Shown here in pieces: positions 43,129 through 51,615 of a stretch of DNA of 64,000 nucleotides; within the stretch, counting starts at the first letter, position 1, and each line of letters begins with the position of its first letter. The DNA is from Brevibacillus borstelensis. GTDB taxonomy: Bacteria > Bacillota > Bacilli > Brevibacillales > Brevibacillaceae. Below the pieces are notes generated by a model, which did no database searches, was not told where the DNA came from, and saw only the letters and a list, made by a program, of their open reading frames with translations. The stretch is from positions 62,001 through 126,000 of the forward strand of contig NZ_RHHO01000011.1 in NCBI RefSeq assembly GCF_003710865.1, written 5' to 3'. A program made the translations under genes and the position numbers.

Positions 43129-44595
43129 CTATTCCGTTACTTTTTGATAGCTGTCAAACTGCTCTTCGATTTCTTTCGCCGGTCTCTGCGTCAACAGGCT
43201 CACTACGACGATGGCGAGCAGACTGACGGCAAATCCCGGGATCATTTCATAGAGGAGATCTTTCAGCATATCGGATTGCGTCCAGAGAATAACGGTCGCT
43301 GCACCCGCCACCATACCGGCCAGCGCCCCCCATTTGTTCATCCGCTTCCAATACAGGCTGAGCAGGATCAGGGGACCAAAGGATGCGCCAAATCCGGCCC
43401 AGGCATATCCGACCAGATCGAGGATCGTATCGTTCTTGCTGTAGGCGAGAATCAAAGCGACCAAGGATACAATCAGAACAGACAGGCGACCGACAAAGAC
43501 GAGCTCCTGATCTGATGCTTCGCGGCGGAAGAACGTCTTGTAAATATCCTCGGTCAAGGAGCTGGAGGTTACCAGCAGCTGGGACGAGATCGTACTCATG
43601 ATCGCCGCCAGGATCGCTGCCAATAGGAAGCCGGTGATCAGAGGATGGAACAAAATTTTCCCCAGTTCGATGAACACAGTTTCCGGATCAGTCAGTGCAA
43701 GGCCCTTCTTGGAGTAAAAGGCGATGCCGACCAGTCCTGTAAACATCGCGCCCACGATGGAAAAGATCATCCAGCCCATGCCGATGAAGCGGGCCTTTTT
43801 GATTTCTTTTACCGAGGAAATCGCCATAAAGCGGACGATGATATGAGGCTGTCCGAAGTAGCCAAGTCCCCAGGCGAAGAGTGAAATGATTCCGAGCAAG
43901 CTGGTGCCCTTGAAAATATCGAGCAGTGCGGGATTGATTGCATGGATTTCCGTAAACGTAGGACCGATGCCGCCTACGTGGAAAATAGTGACAAGCGGTA
44001 CCAAAATAAGTGCGATAAACATGATCAATCCTTGCACGAAGTCAGTCCAGCTAACAGCGAGGAACCCGCCGAACAATGTGTAAGCGATTACGACAACAGC
44101 GACGATCCAAAGGCCCGTGTGGTAATTCAGATGGAATGTGTTTTCAAACAGTACGCCGCCGGAGACGAGTCCGGAAGAGACGTAGAAGGTAAAAAAGATC
44201 ATGATGACCAGCCCGGATACCAGACGCAAAATGCGGGAGGCGTCCCCAAAGCGGTTTTCCAAAAAAGCGGGAATGGTAATCGAGTTGTTCGCCACTTCTG
44301 TATAGGTTCGAAGGCGAGGGGCAACATACAACCAGTTGGCATAAGCACCCAGCGTCAGCCCGATGGCTATCCATGAAGCGCTTATTCCTTGGGCAAACAT
44401 GGCCCCCGGCAAGCCCATCATCAGCCAGCCGCTCATGTCGGAAGCGCCGGCACTAAGCGCCGTGACAGCCGGACCGAGCGTTCGTCCGCCCAACATATAG
44501 TCGGTCAAATTGGAAGTGCGTTTGTAAGCAAAGTAGCCGATGAGCAGCATGCCAACCATGTAGACAACAATAGAAGAAAGAAGCTGCAGGTCCAT
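43129..44595 (-). CDS. putP: Sodium/proline symporter PutP
   Basis: 488-residue SSS-family transporter with about 13 spans. The N-terminal TDYMLGGRTLGPAVTALSAGASDMSGW block includes the Na+/proline region of PutP, and GYFGQPHIIVRFMA plus LLVTSSSLTEDIYK are equally typical. It imports proline with Na+ across the cytoplasmic membrane for nutrition or osmotic adjustment. RBS AAGGAG lies upstream. A palindrome with a cre-like core stands about 115 bp upstream, which suggests catabolite control. It is monocistronic. Confidence 0.93.
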   Translation of the reverse strand: MDLQLLSSIVVYMVGMLLIGYFAYKRTSNLTDYMLGGRTLGPAVTALSAGASDMSGWLMMGLPGAMFAQGISASWIAIGLTLGAYANWLYVAPRLRTYTEVANNSITIPAFLENRFGDASRILRLVSGLVIMIFFTFYVSSGLVSGGVLFENTFHLNYHTGLWIVAVVVIAYTLFGGFLAVSWTDFVQGLIMFIALILVPLVTIFHVGGIGPTFTEIHAINPALLDIFKGTSLLGIISLFAWGLGYFGQPHIIVRFMAISSVKEIKKARFIGMGWMIFSIVGAMFTGLVGIAFYSKKGLALTDPETVFIELGKILFHPLITGFLLAAILAAIMSTISSQLLVTSSSLTEDIYKTFFRREASDQELVFVGRLSVLIVSLVALILAYSKNDTILDLVGYAWAGFGASFGPLILLSLYWKRMNKWGALAGMVAGAATVILWTQSDMLKDLLYEMIPGFAVSLLAIVVVSLLTQRPAKEIEEQFDSYQKVTE

Positions 44596-44707
44596 TTTTT
44601 AGCACTCCTTGATCATTTTTAATAATTGTAAACAAATTGTGAACGATTTATACTTTACCACGGTCATGTATAAAAATCTACTGCTAAAATCAGAAGATTC
44701 GATAACG

Positions 44708-44717
44708 TAAGCGCTTA
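44708..44717. promoter_or_regulatory. Possible CcpA (cre) site upstream of putP
   Basis: The perfect palindrome TAAGCGCTTA equals the core of strong cre sites (TGTAAGCGCTTACA); the outermost bases (CG and AA) deviate. It lies in the 360-bp gap between putP and the lipoprotein gene. Confidence 0.45.
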
Positions 44718-44815
44718 AATTTTTTTTATCGAGAAAAGCCTAGAAAGTCTGTACCGATCATCTTGTGACAACGCTTCTTGTAATTTTTTCCGCCGGGTCG
44801 GTTTCCATGAGAAAG

Positions 44816-44850
44816 AGACAAAAGAAACCTGCATCGGGTACGCAGGTTTC
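44816..44850 (-). terminator. Terminator after the lipoprotein gene
   Basis: On the minus strand, GAAACCTGC/GCAGGTTTC with a 9-nt loop, followed by TTTTGTCTCTTTC. Confidence 0.7.
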
Positions 44851-44955
44851 AAGTCCATACTGGTTTTATATTCGCCCCGCAACGGTTCGGTTCGGGTCAT
44901 CAGCCAAGAGAAATCGATGCTCGAAAGCAGGCTCGCACAGGCTCCTTAGCTTTTT

Positions 44956-45438
44956 TTACTGCACCTGGATTTGTCCGTTCGTATCCAGCGAGACGTTAAA
45001 TTCCTTCACCACCTGCGGTTCCTCGCCTGGATTGTTCAGGTTTTTCTTCAGGACCTTGAATTTTCCGTCGCCGGTCAACTGGCCGGTATATTCAACGCCG
45101 AACAGGTCCGATTTGTAAAAGCTGAAGCTGGCCAGCTCCGTTTTTTGCAGCTCTTCTGCCAGCAATGTCCCGTCACCGCTGAACATCGCTTTGCGCAAAG
45201 GCTCAGACGATTCGTATTTCTGCTGCAGGTAGCTCTTCAATTGCTGTGCGATCTCGGATTCTGCCAATTGTTTCCCCGCTTCGACGACCTGCTTGCCAGC
45301 TTCAATCGCTTGTTTTCCGGTCTCTACAGCCTGCTTTCCGGTTTCTATCGCTTGCTGGGCAGTCTGTACCCCTTCCGATACCTCGGAGCAAGCGGTCAGC
45401 AGCAAGCTGCTGAGCAGGACGATCACCATTTTGCGCAT
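44956..45438 (-). CDS. Lipoprotein with 7-residue repeats
   Basis: 160 residues. A lipoprotein signal ends at Cys17 (LLLTAC). Residues about 28-58 carry near-perfect heptads (AIETGKQ, AVETGKQ, AIEAGKQ, VVEAGKQ), which should form an extended helix or coiled coil that lifts the C-terminal domain from the membrane. The last 70 residues look like a small beta domain (FGVEYTGQLTGDGKFKVLKK). Its function is unknown. A terminator on the same strand shows it is monocistronic. Confidence 0.7.
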   Translation of the reverse strand: MRKMVIVLLSSLLLTACSEVSEGVQTAQQAIETGKQAVETGKQAIEAGKQVVEAGKQLAESEIAQQLKSYLQQKYESSEPLRKAMFSGDGTLLAEELQKTELASFSFYKSDLFGVEYTGQLTGDGKFKVLKKNLNNPGEEPQVVKEFNVSLDTNGQIQVQ

Positions 45439-45703
45439 GTGAGGACTCTCTCCTTTTCTGTCGAATATTTATCTTGTGAAGCTCTTTTGCGCCTGACACT
45501 CCTTTCAGCATTGTAACATAGACGGACGGGGAAATGAGTCCGACTCTGGCCGGAGATTCACCTTGGTCCAAAGGGAAAGCCGCGCTGGACTTATGCCCCT
45601 TCTGGCACACGAAAAAGCGCTGTTTCGTTGTCTCCACTTTCTCCGCTCCCGCATATGCTATGGTATGAAACAAAGCTGTTCCGAAGACAGGGAGGAAACA
45701 ACG

Positions 45704-45910
45704 ATGCAGGGGAAAGTCAAATGGTTCAGTAAGGAAAAAGGCTACGGTTTTATTGAACGAGACGGGGGACCGGATGTGTTTGTCCATTACTCCGCGATCA
45801 GCGGCTCAGGCTACCGCAATCTGGAGGAAGGCGAGCTGGTTACGTTTGAAATCGTCAATGGCCAGCGCGGTTTGCAGGCGGCCAATGTAACCCGCGCCAC
45901 CAACGGATAA
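45704..45910 (+). CDS. Cold-shock-domain protein (CspA family)
   Basis: 68 residues forming one cold-shock domain: [19 protein letters not shown] with RNP1 (KGYGFI) and RNP2 (VFVHY). It binds single-stranded RNA or DNA and acts as an RNA chaperone. The ATG at 45704 has GGGAGG upstream; the longer in-frame reading is not supported. It differs from standard Csp at the end ([20 protein letters not shown]), but all aromatic RNA-contact positions are present. A terminator follows within 25 bp. Confidence 0.94.
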   Translation: MQGKVKWFSKEKGYGFIERDGGPDVFVHYSAISGSGYRNLEEGELVTFEIVNGQRGLQAANVTRATNG

Positions 45911-45931
45911 CCAAAACAACACGCAAATGAA

Positions 45932-45968
45932 AGCCGGTTGTTCCATCAGGAGCAAACGGCTATTTTTA
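45932..45968 (+). terminator. Terminator after the csp gene
   Basis: AGCCG-GTTGTTCC / GGAGCAAA-CGGCT with an ATCA loop, then ATTTTTA. Confidence 0.7.
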
Positions 45969-46025
45969 TGATCCGCGTCCAGACTTTCGATTTGCTGTGG
46001 TCCCCTGCGGACGTTCCGCGCTCTT

Positions 46026-46052
46026 TTGAATTCACCAGTCCTCTGCTATAAT
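46026..46052 (+). promoter_or_regulatory. Probable promoter of thyA-folA
   Basis: A perfect TATAAT at 46047 stands 69 bp before thyA. The best -35 match is TTGAAT at 46026 with a short 15-bp spacer, or TTTTGA at 46024 with 17 bp. Confidence 0.5.
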
Positions 46053-46120
46053 GATGATGGTTTTCTTGGCGCGTGAGAAGCGGCATTTGTCATGACCAGA
46101 TTTTGAAAACGAGGTGGCTT

Positions 46121-46915
46121 ATGAAGGCTTATTTGGAACTGCTTCAAGATATATTGGACAATGGTGTAAAGAAAGAAGACCGTACAGGCACAGGGACGAT
46201 CTCCGTCTTCGGAAGACAACTGAGAATGGATCTTCGGCAAGGATTTCCGCTTTTAACCACAAAAAAGGTGCATATGAAATCCATTATTCACGAGCTTCTC
46301 TGGTTCTTAAGCGGGGAGACGAACATTCGCTATTTACATGACAACGGCGTTACGATCTGGGATGAATGGGCGGACGAAGAAGGCAACCTGGGGCGAGTGT
46401 ACGGTGCTCAGTGGCGTACCTGGCTTGGTCCAAACGGACAAGTCGTCGACCAGATTGCAAACGTCATCGAGCAGATTCGGACCAATCCCGATTCTCGGCG
46501 TCACCTCGTCAGTGCCTGGAACCCAGCCGAGGTGGAAGATATGGCGCTGCCGCCTTGCCATTACGCGTTTCAGTTCTATGTGGCGAATGGCCGCCTGTCG
46601 TGCTTGTTTAACATGCGGTCGGTGGACACCTTCCTCGGATTGCCGTTTAACCTCGCTTCGTATGCCCTCCTGACCCACATGGTAGCGCAGCAACGCGATC
46701 TGGAAGTAGGGGAGCTGATCTGGACAGGCGGGGACGTTCATATTTATTCGAACCATTTGGAGCAGGTCAAGCTTCAGTTGACGAGAGAGCCTTATCCTCA
46801 GCCGACGTTGCAAATCAAGCGGAAACCGGACTCTATCTTTGATTATAAGTACGAGGATTTTGAATTGGTTGGCTATCAATCTCATCCCGGCATCAAAGCA
46901 CCAATCGCAGTGTAA
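46121..46915 (+). CDS. thyA: Thymidylate synthase ThyA
   Basis: 264 residues, exactly the length of E. coli ThyA, converting dUMP to dTMP with methylene-tetrahydrofolate. The catalytic Cys146 lies in [13 protein letters not shown]; further signatures are [20 protein letters not shown] and the [12 protein letters not shown] block. The ATG at 46121 follows GAGGTGG; longer in-frame readings lack support. folA follows 30 bp downstream, a common pairing because ThyA yields the dihydrofolate that FolA reduces. Confidence 0.97.
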   Translation: MKAYLELLQDILDNGVKKEDRTGTGTISVFGRQLRMDLRQGFPLLTTKKVHMKSIIHELLWFLSGETNIRYLHDNGVTIWDEWADEEGNLGRVYGAQWRTWLGPNGQVVDQIANVIEQIRTNPDSRRHLVSAWNPAEVEDMALPPCHYAFQFYVANGRLSCLFNMRSVDTFLGLPFNLASYALLTHMVAQQRDLEVGELIWTGGDVHIYSNHLEQVKLQLTREPYPQPTLQIKRKPDSIFDYKYEDFELVGYQSHPGIKAPIAV

Positions 46916-46945
46916 GAGAGACAATTTGGGAAGGGAGGGATCGGT

Positions 46946-47422
46946 ATGATCAGCCTGATCGTCGCCCATACGCGCAATCGCGTAATTGGCAAAGACGGGG
47001 CCATGCCTTGGCATCTGCCCAATGATCTGAAGCATGTAAAAGAAATTACGACCGGACAAACCATCGTCATGGGGCGAAAAACCTTTGCTTCCATCGGCAA
47101 GCCGCTGCCATACCGGCGCAATGTCGTTTTGACGAGGAGCAAAGACTTTTTTGCGGAGGGCGCAGAAGTCGTCCATACCAAGGAAGACGTGCTGGCTTTG
47201 GGCGATGTGATTATTTTTGGCGGAGCCGAGCTGTACCGCCAGTTTTTGGATGTCGTCGATCGGATGTATATTACGGAAATCGATATGGAAACGCAGGGCG
47301 ATACGTTTTTCCCCGAATGGGACCGGGAGGCTTTTGAGCTGGTATGGAGACGGGAAGGCGTCGTAGACGAGAAAAATCCTGTACCGCATACGTTCTTACT
47401 CTATGAACGGATCCGGAGCTAA
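46946..47422 (+). CDS. folA: Dihydrofolate reductase
   Basis: 158-residue NADPH-dependent dihydrofolate reductase. The substrate acid Asp27 lies in MPWHLPNDLKHVK, the cofactor loop in TIVMGRKTFASIGKPLP, and the GG..LY motif in IIFGGAELYRQFL. It restores tetrahydrofolate after thymidylate synthesis. GGGAGGG stands before the ATG, and the gene is 30 bp after thyA. All key active-site residues are in place; nothing suggests a trimethoprim-resistant variant, but that cannot be judged reliably by eye. Confidence 0.96.
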   Translation: MISLIVAHTRNRVIGKDGAMPWHLPNDLKHVKEITTGQTIVMGRKTFASIGKPLPYRRNVVLTRSKDFFAEGAEVVHTKEDVLALGDVIIFGGAELYRQFLDVVDRMYITEIDMETQGDTFFPEWDREAFELVWRREGVVDEKNPVPHTFLLYERIRS

Positions 47423-47501
47423 ATAAAAGACAATCGCGTAAAAAGGCGTCTGTCCCTATGTGGATATGGCGCTTTTTCCTTTGGGCAACCATAAGCTAGA
47501 G

Positions 47502-48632
47502 ATGAGGACTTTTCCGAGAAAGAAGGTGTTGCCACAAGTGGACAAACGAATCGGCATCTTGGTATACCGGGGAGATAAAGGTTATGGAAATCCGGCTTTT
47601 TTGCGTCGTCTCGTGGAAGAGGGGACGTCAATGGGAGTGGAGGTCTTTGTCTTTTCCCCTCAGGATGTAGATAGGATATTCCACCAAATCAGGGGCTATG
47701 AGCCATACGGTGCGGGATGGAAGTGGAGATGGCGCGAGTGGCCGGACATCGTCATTGACTATTATCGCTATTATCCGTTAGCAAAGCATAGGCATTACTT
47801 GCCCATTCGAGAGGGGAGCATCTTTCGCTTTGCGAACAATCGTTTCGCCAACAAGTTCCGCGTCCATCAGATCCTAGAGCAGGAACCGGAGGTGTACCAA
47901 TGGCTCCCGGAGACAGTGCCGTTCAGCAAGAAAAATCTCAGTGACATGATCAAAAAGCATCCTCGTCTGTACCTTAAACCATCAAACGGCACTGCAGGCC
48001 GAAGCATTCTGCGGATTGAGCGAAAGGGAGACCGCTTTCTTTTGTGCGGACGGACCAAAAAGCAAGGACAGAAGAACGAGATTCTGCCGAACACAGCCTC
48101 CTTGACTCAGCGTATCAAACAGTGGGTGGAGCAGGAAAAGCGGGGAGACGAACATTTTTTCCTGCAACAGGGGCTTGACCTCGGCTTGCTGTCTGACCGA
48201 ACCGTAGACGCCCGCCTGCTGATTCAAAAAGACGGGCAGGGAGTCTGGCGGACGACCGGTATGGGAATGCGTGTCGGGCCGGCTCACTCCTCCACGTCGA
48301 ATCTGCACGGCGGGGGTACGGCTTTGCCAGCTGGCCAATTCCTGTCCAGCCGCTTCGGGGTGGACCTGGCCGAGATCATCATACACCAATGCCAGGAGCT
48401 GGCCCTGGTCACCGCCGAGAAGCTCGAAAGCCATTTTGGTCAGATGATGGAGTTTGGCTTTGATCTGGGGATAGACACAGAGGGGCGCGTTTGGATCATT
48501 GAGATCAACCCCAAGCCGGGACGGGACATCTTCCGTAAGCTCGGGCAGCTCAGTCGTTACCGGCAAGCAGTACGCCGGCCGCTGGAATACGCCTTGCACC
48601 TTTTGGAAAAGGATTCGCTTGTTTCACAATAG
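47502..48632 (+). CDS. YheC/YheD-family ATP-grasp protein
   Basis: About 376 residues of the YheC/D ATP-grasp family linked to endospore coats in Bacillus. Visible are an N-terminal VDKRIGILVYRGDKGYGN strand, the RFANKFRVHQIL segment before the ATP-binding region, LYLKPSNGTAGRSILRI (ATP-binding lysine), and the metal/nucleotide motif GRVWIIEINPKPGRD. The start is uncertain: ATG 47502 is used here; GTG 47538 would begin right at VDKRIG with an AAGG upstream. The ligated substrate is unknown. Confidence 0.85.
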   Translation: MRTFPRKKVLPQVDKRIGILVYRGDKGYGNPAFLRRLVEEGTSMGVEVFVFSPQDVDRIFHQIRGYEPYGAGWKWRWREWPDIVIDYYRYYPLAKHRHYLPIREGSIFRFANNRFANKFRVHQILEQEPEVYQWLPETVPFSKKNLSDMIKKHPRLYLKPSNGTAGRSILRIERKGDRFLLCGRTKKQGQKNEILPNTASLTQRIKQWVEQEKRGDEHFFLQQGLDLGLLSDRTVDARLLIQKDGQGVWRTTGMGMRVGPAHSSTSNLHGGGTALPAGQFLSSRFGVDLAEIIIHQCQELALVTAEKLESHFGQMMEFGFDLGIDTEGRVWIIEINPKPGRDIFRKLGQLSRYRQAVRRPLEYALHLLEKDSLVSQ

Positions 48633-48679
48633 GCATAATGAAAAGTAATAGGTTGAAAAAATCGTCATGGGAGAATGCA

Positions 48680-48723
48680 GCATGTACGGACGTTCCAGAG
48701 TGTATCAGGACGTCCGTATGTGC
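48680..48723. repeat. 14-bp-arm inverted repeat upstream of the hydrolase gene
   Basis: Arms 48680-48693 and 48710-48723 (gcatgtacggacgt / acgtccgtatgtgc) pair over 14 positions with two G-U wobbles around a 16-nt loop. No T-tract follows on either strand, so it is not an ordinary terminator. It stands 115 bp upstream of the hydrolase start. Confidence 0.6.
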
Positions 48724-48837
48724 AAAAGATCCGTCAGGAAAGGAAAAACATTCGGGCAAAAATGGACAAGCTGTCTTCATTTCGGGACCGATACCACGCA
48801 TAATTAATATAGAAAAACAAAATGGAGGTGTCAGGAA

Positions 48838-49671
48838 ATGATGGAGTCATTTCGCATTCCTGTCGACGAAGAATTGGTGATTCGGGGAGATTTTCATGCG
48901 CAGGAAAAGGACGCAGGACAACCGCTGTTGATTTTCTGCCACGGCTTTAAAGGCTTCAAAGACTGGGGAAGCTTTCCTTATGCGGCAAATCGGTTGGCGG
49001 AGCTGGGTATGGCTGTGGTCCGGTTCAATTTTTCCTGCAACGGTGTGGGAGAAAGCGGAACAGAGTTTGTTGAGCTCGAAAAATTTGGGCGAAATACGTA
49101 TGCTCGTGAAATCGCTGACCTTCGGGTACTAACCGAGTGGCTGCACAGCGAAGCTTGCCCGTTTAAAGCTGCGTTTGACAGGGAGAAGCTGTTTGTCATG
49201 GGACATAGCAAGGGGGGGGCTGACGCCATCCTGTTCGGGGCGAACCATCCGCTTGTCAAAGGGATCATCACATGGAACGGCACGGCTGATGTCGACCTGT
49301 TCGACGCCAGACTGCGACAGGAAATTGCCGAAAAGGGAGTCGGATACATCGCCAATGCCCGGACCGGCCAGCAGATGCCGATCACAAAGGCAGTCATCGA
49401 CGATGTCGACCAAAACCGGGAAGCGTACAATCTGCTTGCCAAAGTGAGCTCCATGGAGCAGCCGCTCTGCATCATTCAGGGAACAAAGGATTACGAACGC
49501 CTGGTAAAAGGGGCCAAGCGTCTGCAGGAAGCTGCCAAGGACGTCCGTGTCCACTGGATTGAGGAGGGGGACCACACGTTTAACACGCGCCATCCTTTCG
49601 CCGGTCCAAGTCCGCAATTGGAGAGCGCGATCGAGCATGCAGCAGCCTTTGTCCACGCCCTGTGTACATAA
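48838..49671 (+). CDS. Alpha/beta hydrolase (esterase/peptidase-like)
   Basis: 277 residues. LLIFCHGFKGFKDWGSFPYAA near the N-terminus is the oxyanion region of cinnamoyl-esterase/dienelactone-hydrolase-like proteins. The nucleophile elbow is VMGHSKGGADA near residue 123, the acid lies in IQGTKDYERL, and the catalytic His is in EEGDHTFNTRHP near residue 244. No signal peptide. GGAGGTG is 7 nt before the first of two adjacent ATGs. Monocistronic; substrate unknown. Confidence 0.87.
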   Translation: MMESFRIPVDEELVIRGDFHAQEKDAGQPLLIFCHGFKGFKDWGSFPYAANRLAELGMAVVRFNFSCNGVGESGTEFVELEKFGRNTYAREIADLRVLTEWLHSEACPFKAAFDREKLFVMGHSKGGADAILFGANHPLVKGIITWNGTADVDLFDARLRQEIAEKGVGYIANARTGQQMPITKAVIDDVDQNREAYNLLAKVSSMEQPLCIIQGTKDYERLVKGAKRLQEAAKDVRVHWIEEGDHTFNTRHPFAGPSPQLESAIEHAAAFVHALCT

Positions 49672-49791
49672 GCAAAAGCCGCGAAATCACGCGTTTTCTT
49701 TCCCTCTGGGCTATGGTATACTGAATAGCGTCATAAAGATAAATTCAGTGACAATTCTGAAAAATGAAGAAACTCATGGGGTGGAGAAACG

Positions 49792-51414
49792 ATGAAACCA
49801 AACGTATGCTTGTACGATACGACTCTCCGGGATGGCACCCAGGGAGAGGGCGTCAGCTTGTCAGTGGAGGACAAGGTGAAAATCGCCCTCCGTCTGGATC
49901 AGTTCGGTATCGATTTCATCGAAGGCGGCTGGCCGGGGAGCAATCCAAAGGATATGGCTTTTTTTGAGAGAATCAAAGAAATTCCCCTGCAGCACGCAAC
50001 GATAACCGCATTCGGCAGCACCTGTCGTCCGAATGTGCCTGCAGCCGAGGATGAAAACCTGCGGGCGCTGCTCCAAAGCGGCGTGAGTGCCGCAGCGATC
50101 TTCGGAAAATCATGGGATTTGCATGTCACAGACGCACTCAAGACGACCTTGGATGAGAATTTGCGCATGGTTGCCGATTCCGTCGGATTTCTTAAATCAA
50201 AAGGACTGACTGTTCTGTTTTTGGCCGAGCACTTTTTTGACGGATATAAAGCCAATCCGGTTTACGCTCTGCGCGTACTGGAAGCGGCGGAAGGGGCGGG
50301 AGCTGATTGGATCGTGCTGTGCGATACAAACGGCGGCAGCTTGCCCCATGAAATCTATGAAACAGTAAAGACGGTAAAAGGGAGCCTGCAGACGCGGCTC
50401 GGCATTCACCCGCATAATGACTGCGAGCTGGCCGTCGCCAATGCGCTGGCTGCCGTTCAGGCCGGAGCGGAGCAGGTGCAGGGGACGACAAACGGCATCG
50501 GGGAGCGCTGCGGCAATGTCAACCTGGTATCCGTCATTCCCAATCTGCAGTTGAAGATGGGATACCAATGTGTCGAGCCGGAGCAATTGCAGCAGTTGAC
50601 CAAGCTATCCCGCTTCGTCGCGGAGGTAGCCAATATGGCAATGCCGAACAATCAGCCGTTCGTCGGCAACAGCGCGTTTGCCCACAAGGGCGGAATCCAT
50701 GTAAGCGCCGTGCTGAAGGACCCGAAAACGTATGAGCATATCGACCCTGAGCTGATCGGCAACAAGCGGCGCGTACTCGTCTCCGAGCTGTCGGGACAAA
50801 GCAACCTGCTCGCCAAGACTGATGAGCTGGACATCGATGTGGCGCTGGATAAGCAGGAAGCGCGAGAGATCATCCAGCGGATCAAAGAACGGGAATTCCA
50901 GGGCTACCAGTATGAAGGAGCAGAAGCTTCTCTCTCGCTGATGCTGCTCGATGCCGGAGGCAAGCTGGAGCAATTGTTTACTCTGGATTCCTTTAAAATT
51001 TTGATGGAAAAGTCAGCGGACCGGTCGATTCTGTCCGAAGCGACTGTAAAGCTGCATGTGAACGGACAGTTGGTTCATACCGCCGCCGAAGGAAACGGCC
51101 CTGTCAACGCGCTTGACAATGCGCTCCGCAAAGCGTTGGAAAATCACTTTCCTTGTCTGTCCGAAATGCATCTCACCGACTACAAGGTGCGTGTATTGGA
51201 CGAGAATGGCGCCACCGCGGCAAAAGTCCGCGTGCTGATCGAATCAGGCCGCAAAGGGGAGAAGTGGAGCACTGTCGGCGTCTCGACCAACGTGATCGAA
51301 GCGAGCTGGGAAGCGCTCGTGGACAGTATTCGCTACCTGTTGTGGAAGGAAGGCTGCGAGCTTTCCGAACCGCAGGAGCAGGCAGAAGTCCGTGCGGGCA
51401 TCGTCAATCACTAG
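49792..51414 (+). CDS. cimA: (R)-citramalate synthase
   Basis: 540 residues, the CimA length, condensing pyruvate and acetyl-CoA to citramalate for a threonine-independent isoleucine route. The catalytic barrel opens VCLYDTTLRDGTQGEGVSLS and has the metal-binding HPHND motif in GIHPHNDCELAVAN and the FAHKGGIHVSAVLKDP block. The C-terminal LeuA-type dimer domain (from about residue 400) should give feedback control by isoleucine. The genes leuCDB that complete the route are not here. A terminator follows. Confidence 0.93.
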   Translation: MKPNVCLYDTTLRDGTQGEGVSLSVEDKVKIALRLDQFGIDFIEGGWPGSNPKDMAFFERIKEIPLQHATITAFGSTCRPNVPAAEDENLRALLQSGVSAAAIFGKSWDLHVTDALKTTLDENLRMVADSVGFLKSKGLTVLFLAEHFFDGYKANPVYALRVLEAAEGAGADWIVLCDTNGGSLPHEIYETVKTVKGSLQTRLGIHPHNDCELAVANALAAVQAGAEQVQGTTNGIGERCGNVNLVSVIPNLQLKMGYQCVEPEQLQQLTKLSRFVAEVANMAMPNNQPFVGNSAFAHKGGIHVSAVLKDPKTYEHIDPELIGNKRRVLVSELSGQSNLLAKTDELDIDVALDKQEAREIIQRIKEREFQGYQYEGAEASLSLMLLDAGGKLEQLFTLDSFKILMEKSADRSILSEATVKLHVNGQLVHTAAEGNGPVNALDNALRKALENHFPCLSEMHLTDYKVRVLDENGATAAKVRVLIESGRKGEKWSTVGVSTNVIEASWEALVDSIRYLLWKEGCELSEPQEQAEVRAGIVNH

Positions 51415-51445
51415 TCTCTGACGAGAAGAATATAGAGCTTATTGT

Positions 51446-51478
51446 GAAGTCTATCAAAGCGATAGGCTTCTTTATTTT
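51446..51478 (+). terminator. Terminator after cimA
   Basis: GAAG-CTATC / GATAG-CTTC stem with a short loop and TTTATTTT tail. Confidence 0.75.
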
Positions 51479-51615
51479 GAAGAAAGGTTATCTGACCCCG
51501 GCTCCTCAGTGATCTCCCTCTCCGGAATTCCTCTATGCTGATCTATTTGTCCGCCTCTTCGCATAGATTTGTAGCAAGAATTCCTATCTTTCAAAATCAA
51601 GGGAGGGGGATTGGG

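Noticed and set aside
48638..48841. 67-codon frame before the esterase-like gene
   Set aside because: No RBS, no family features, and it runs through the large inverted repeat at 48680-48723.
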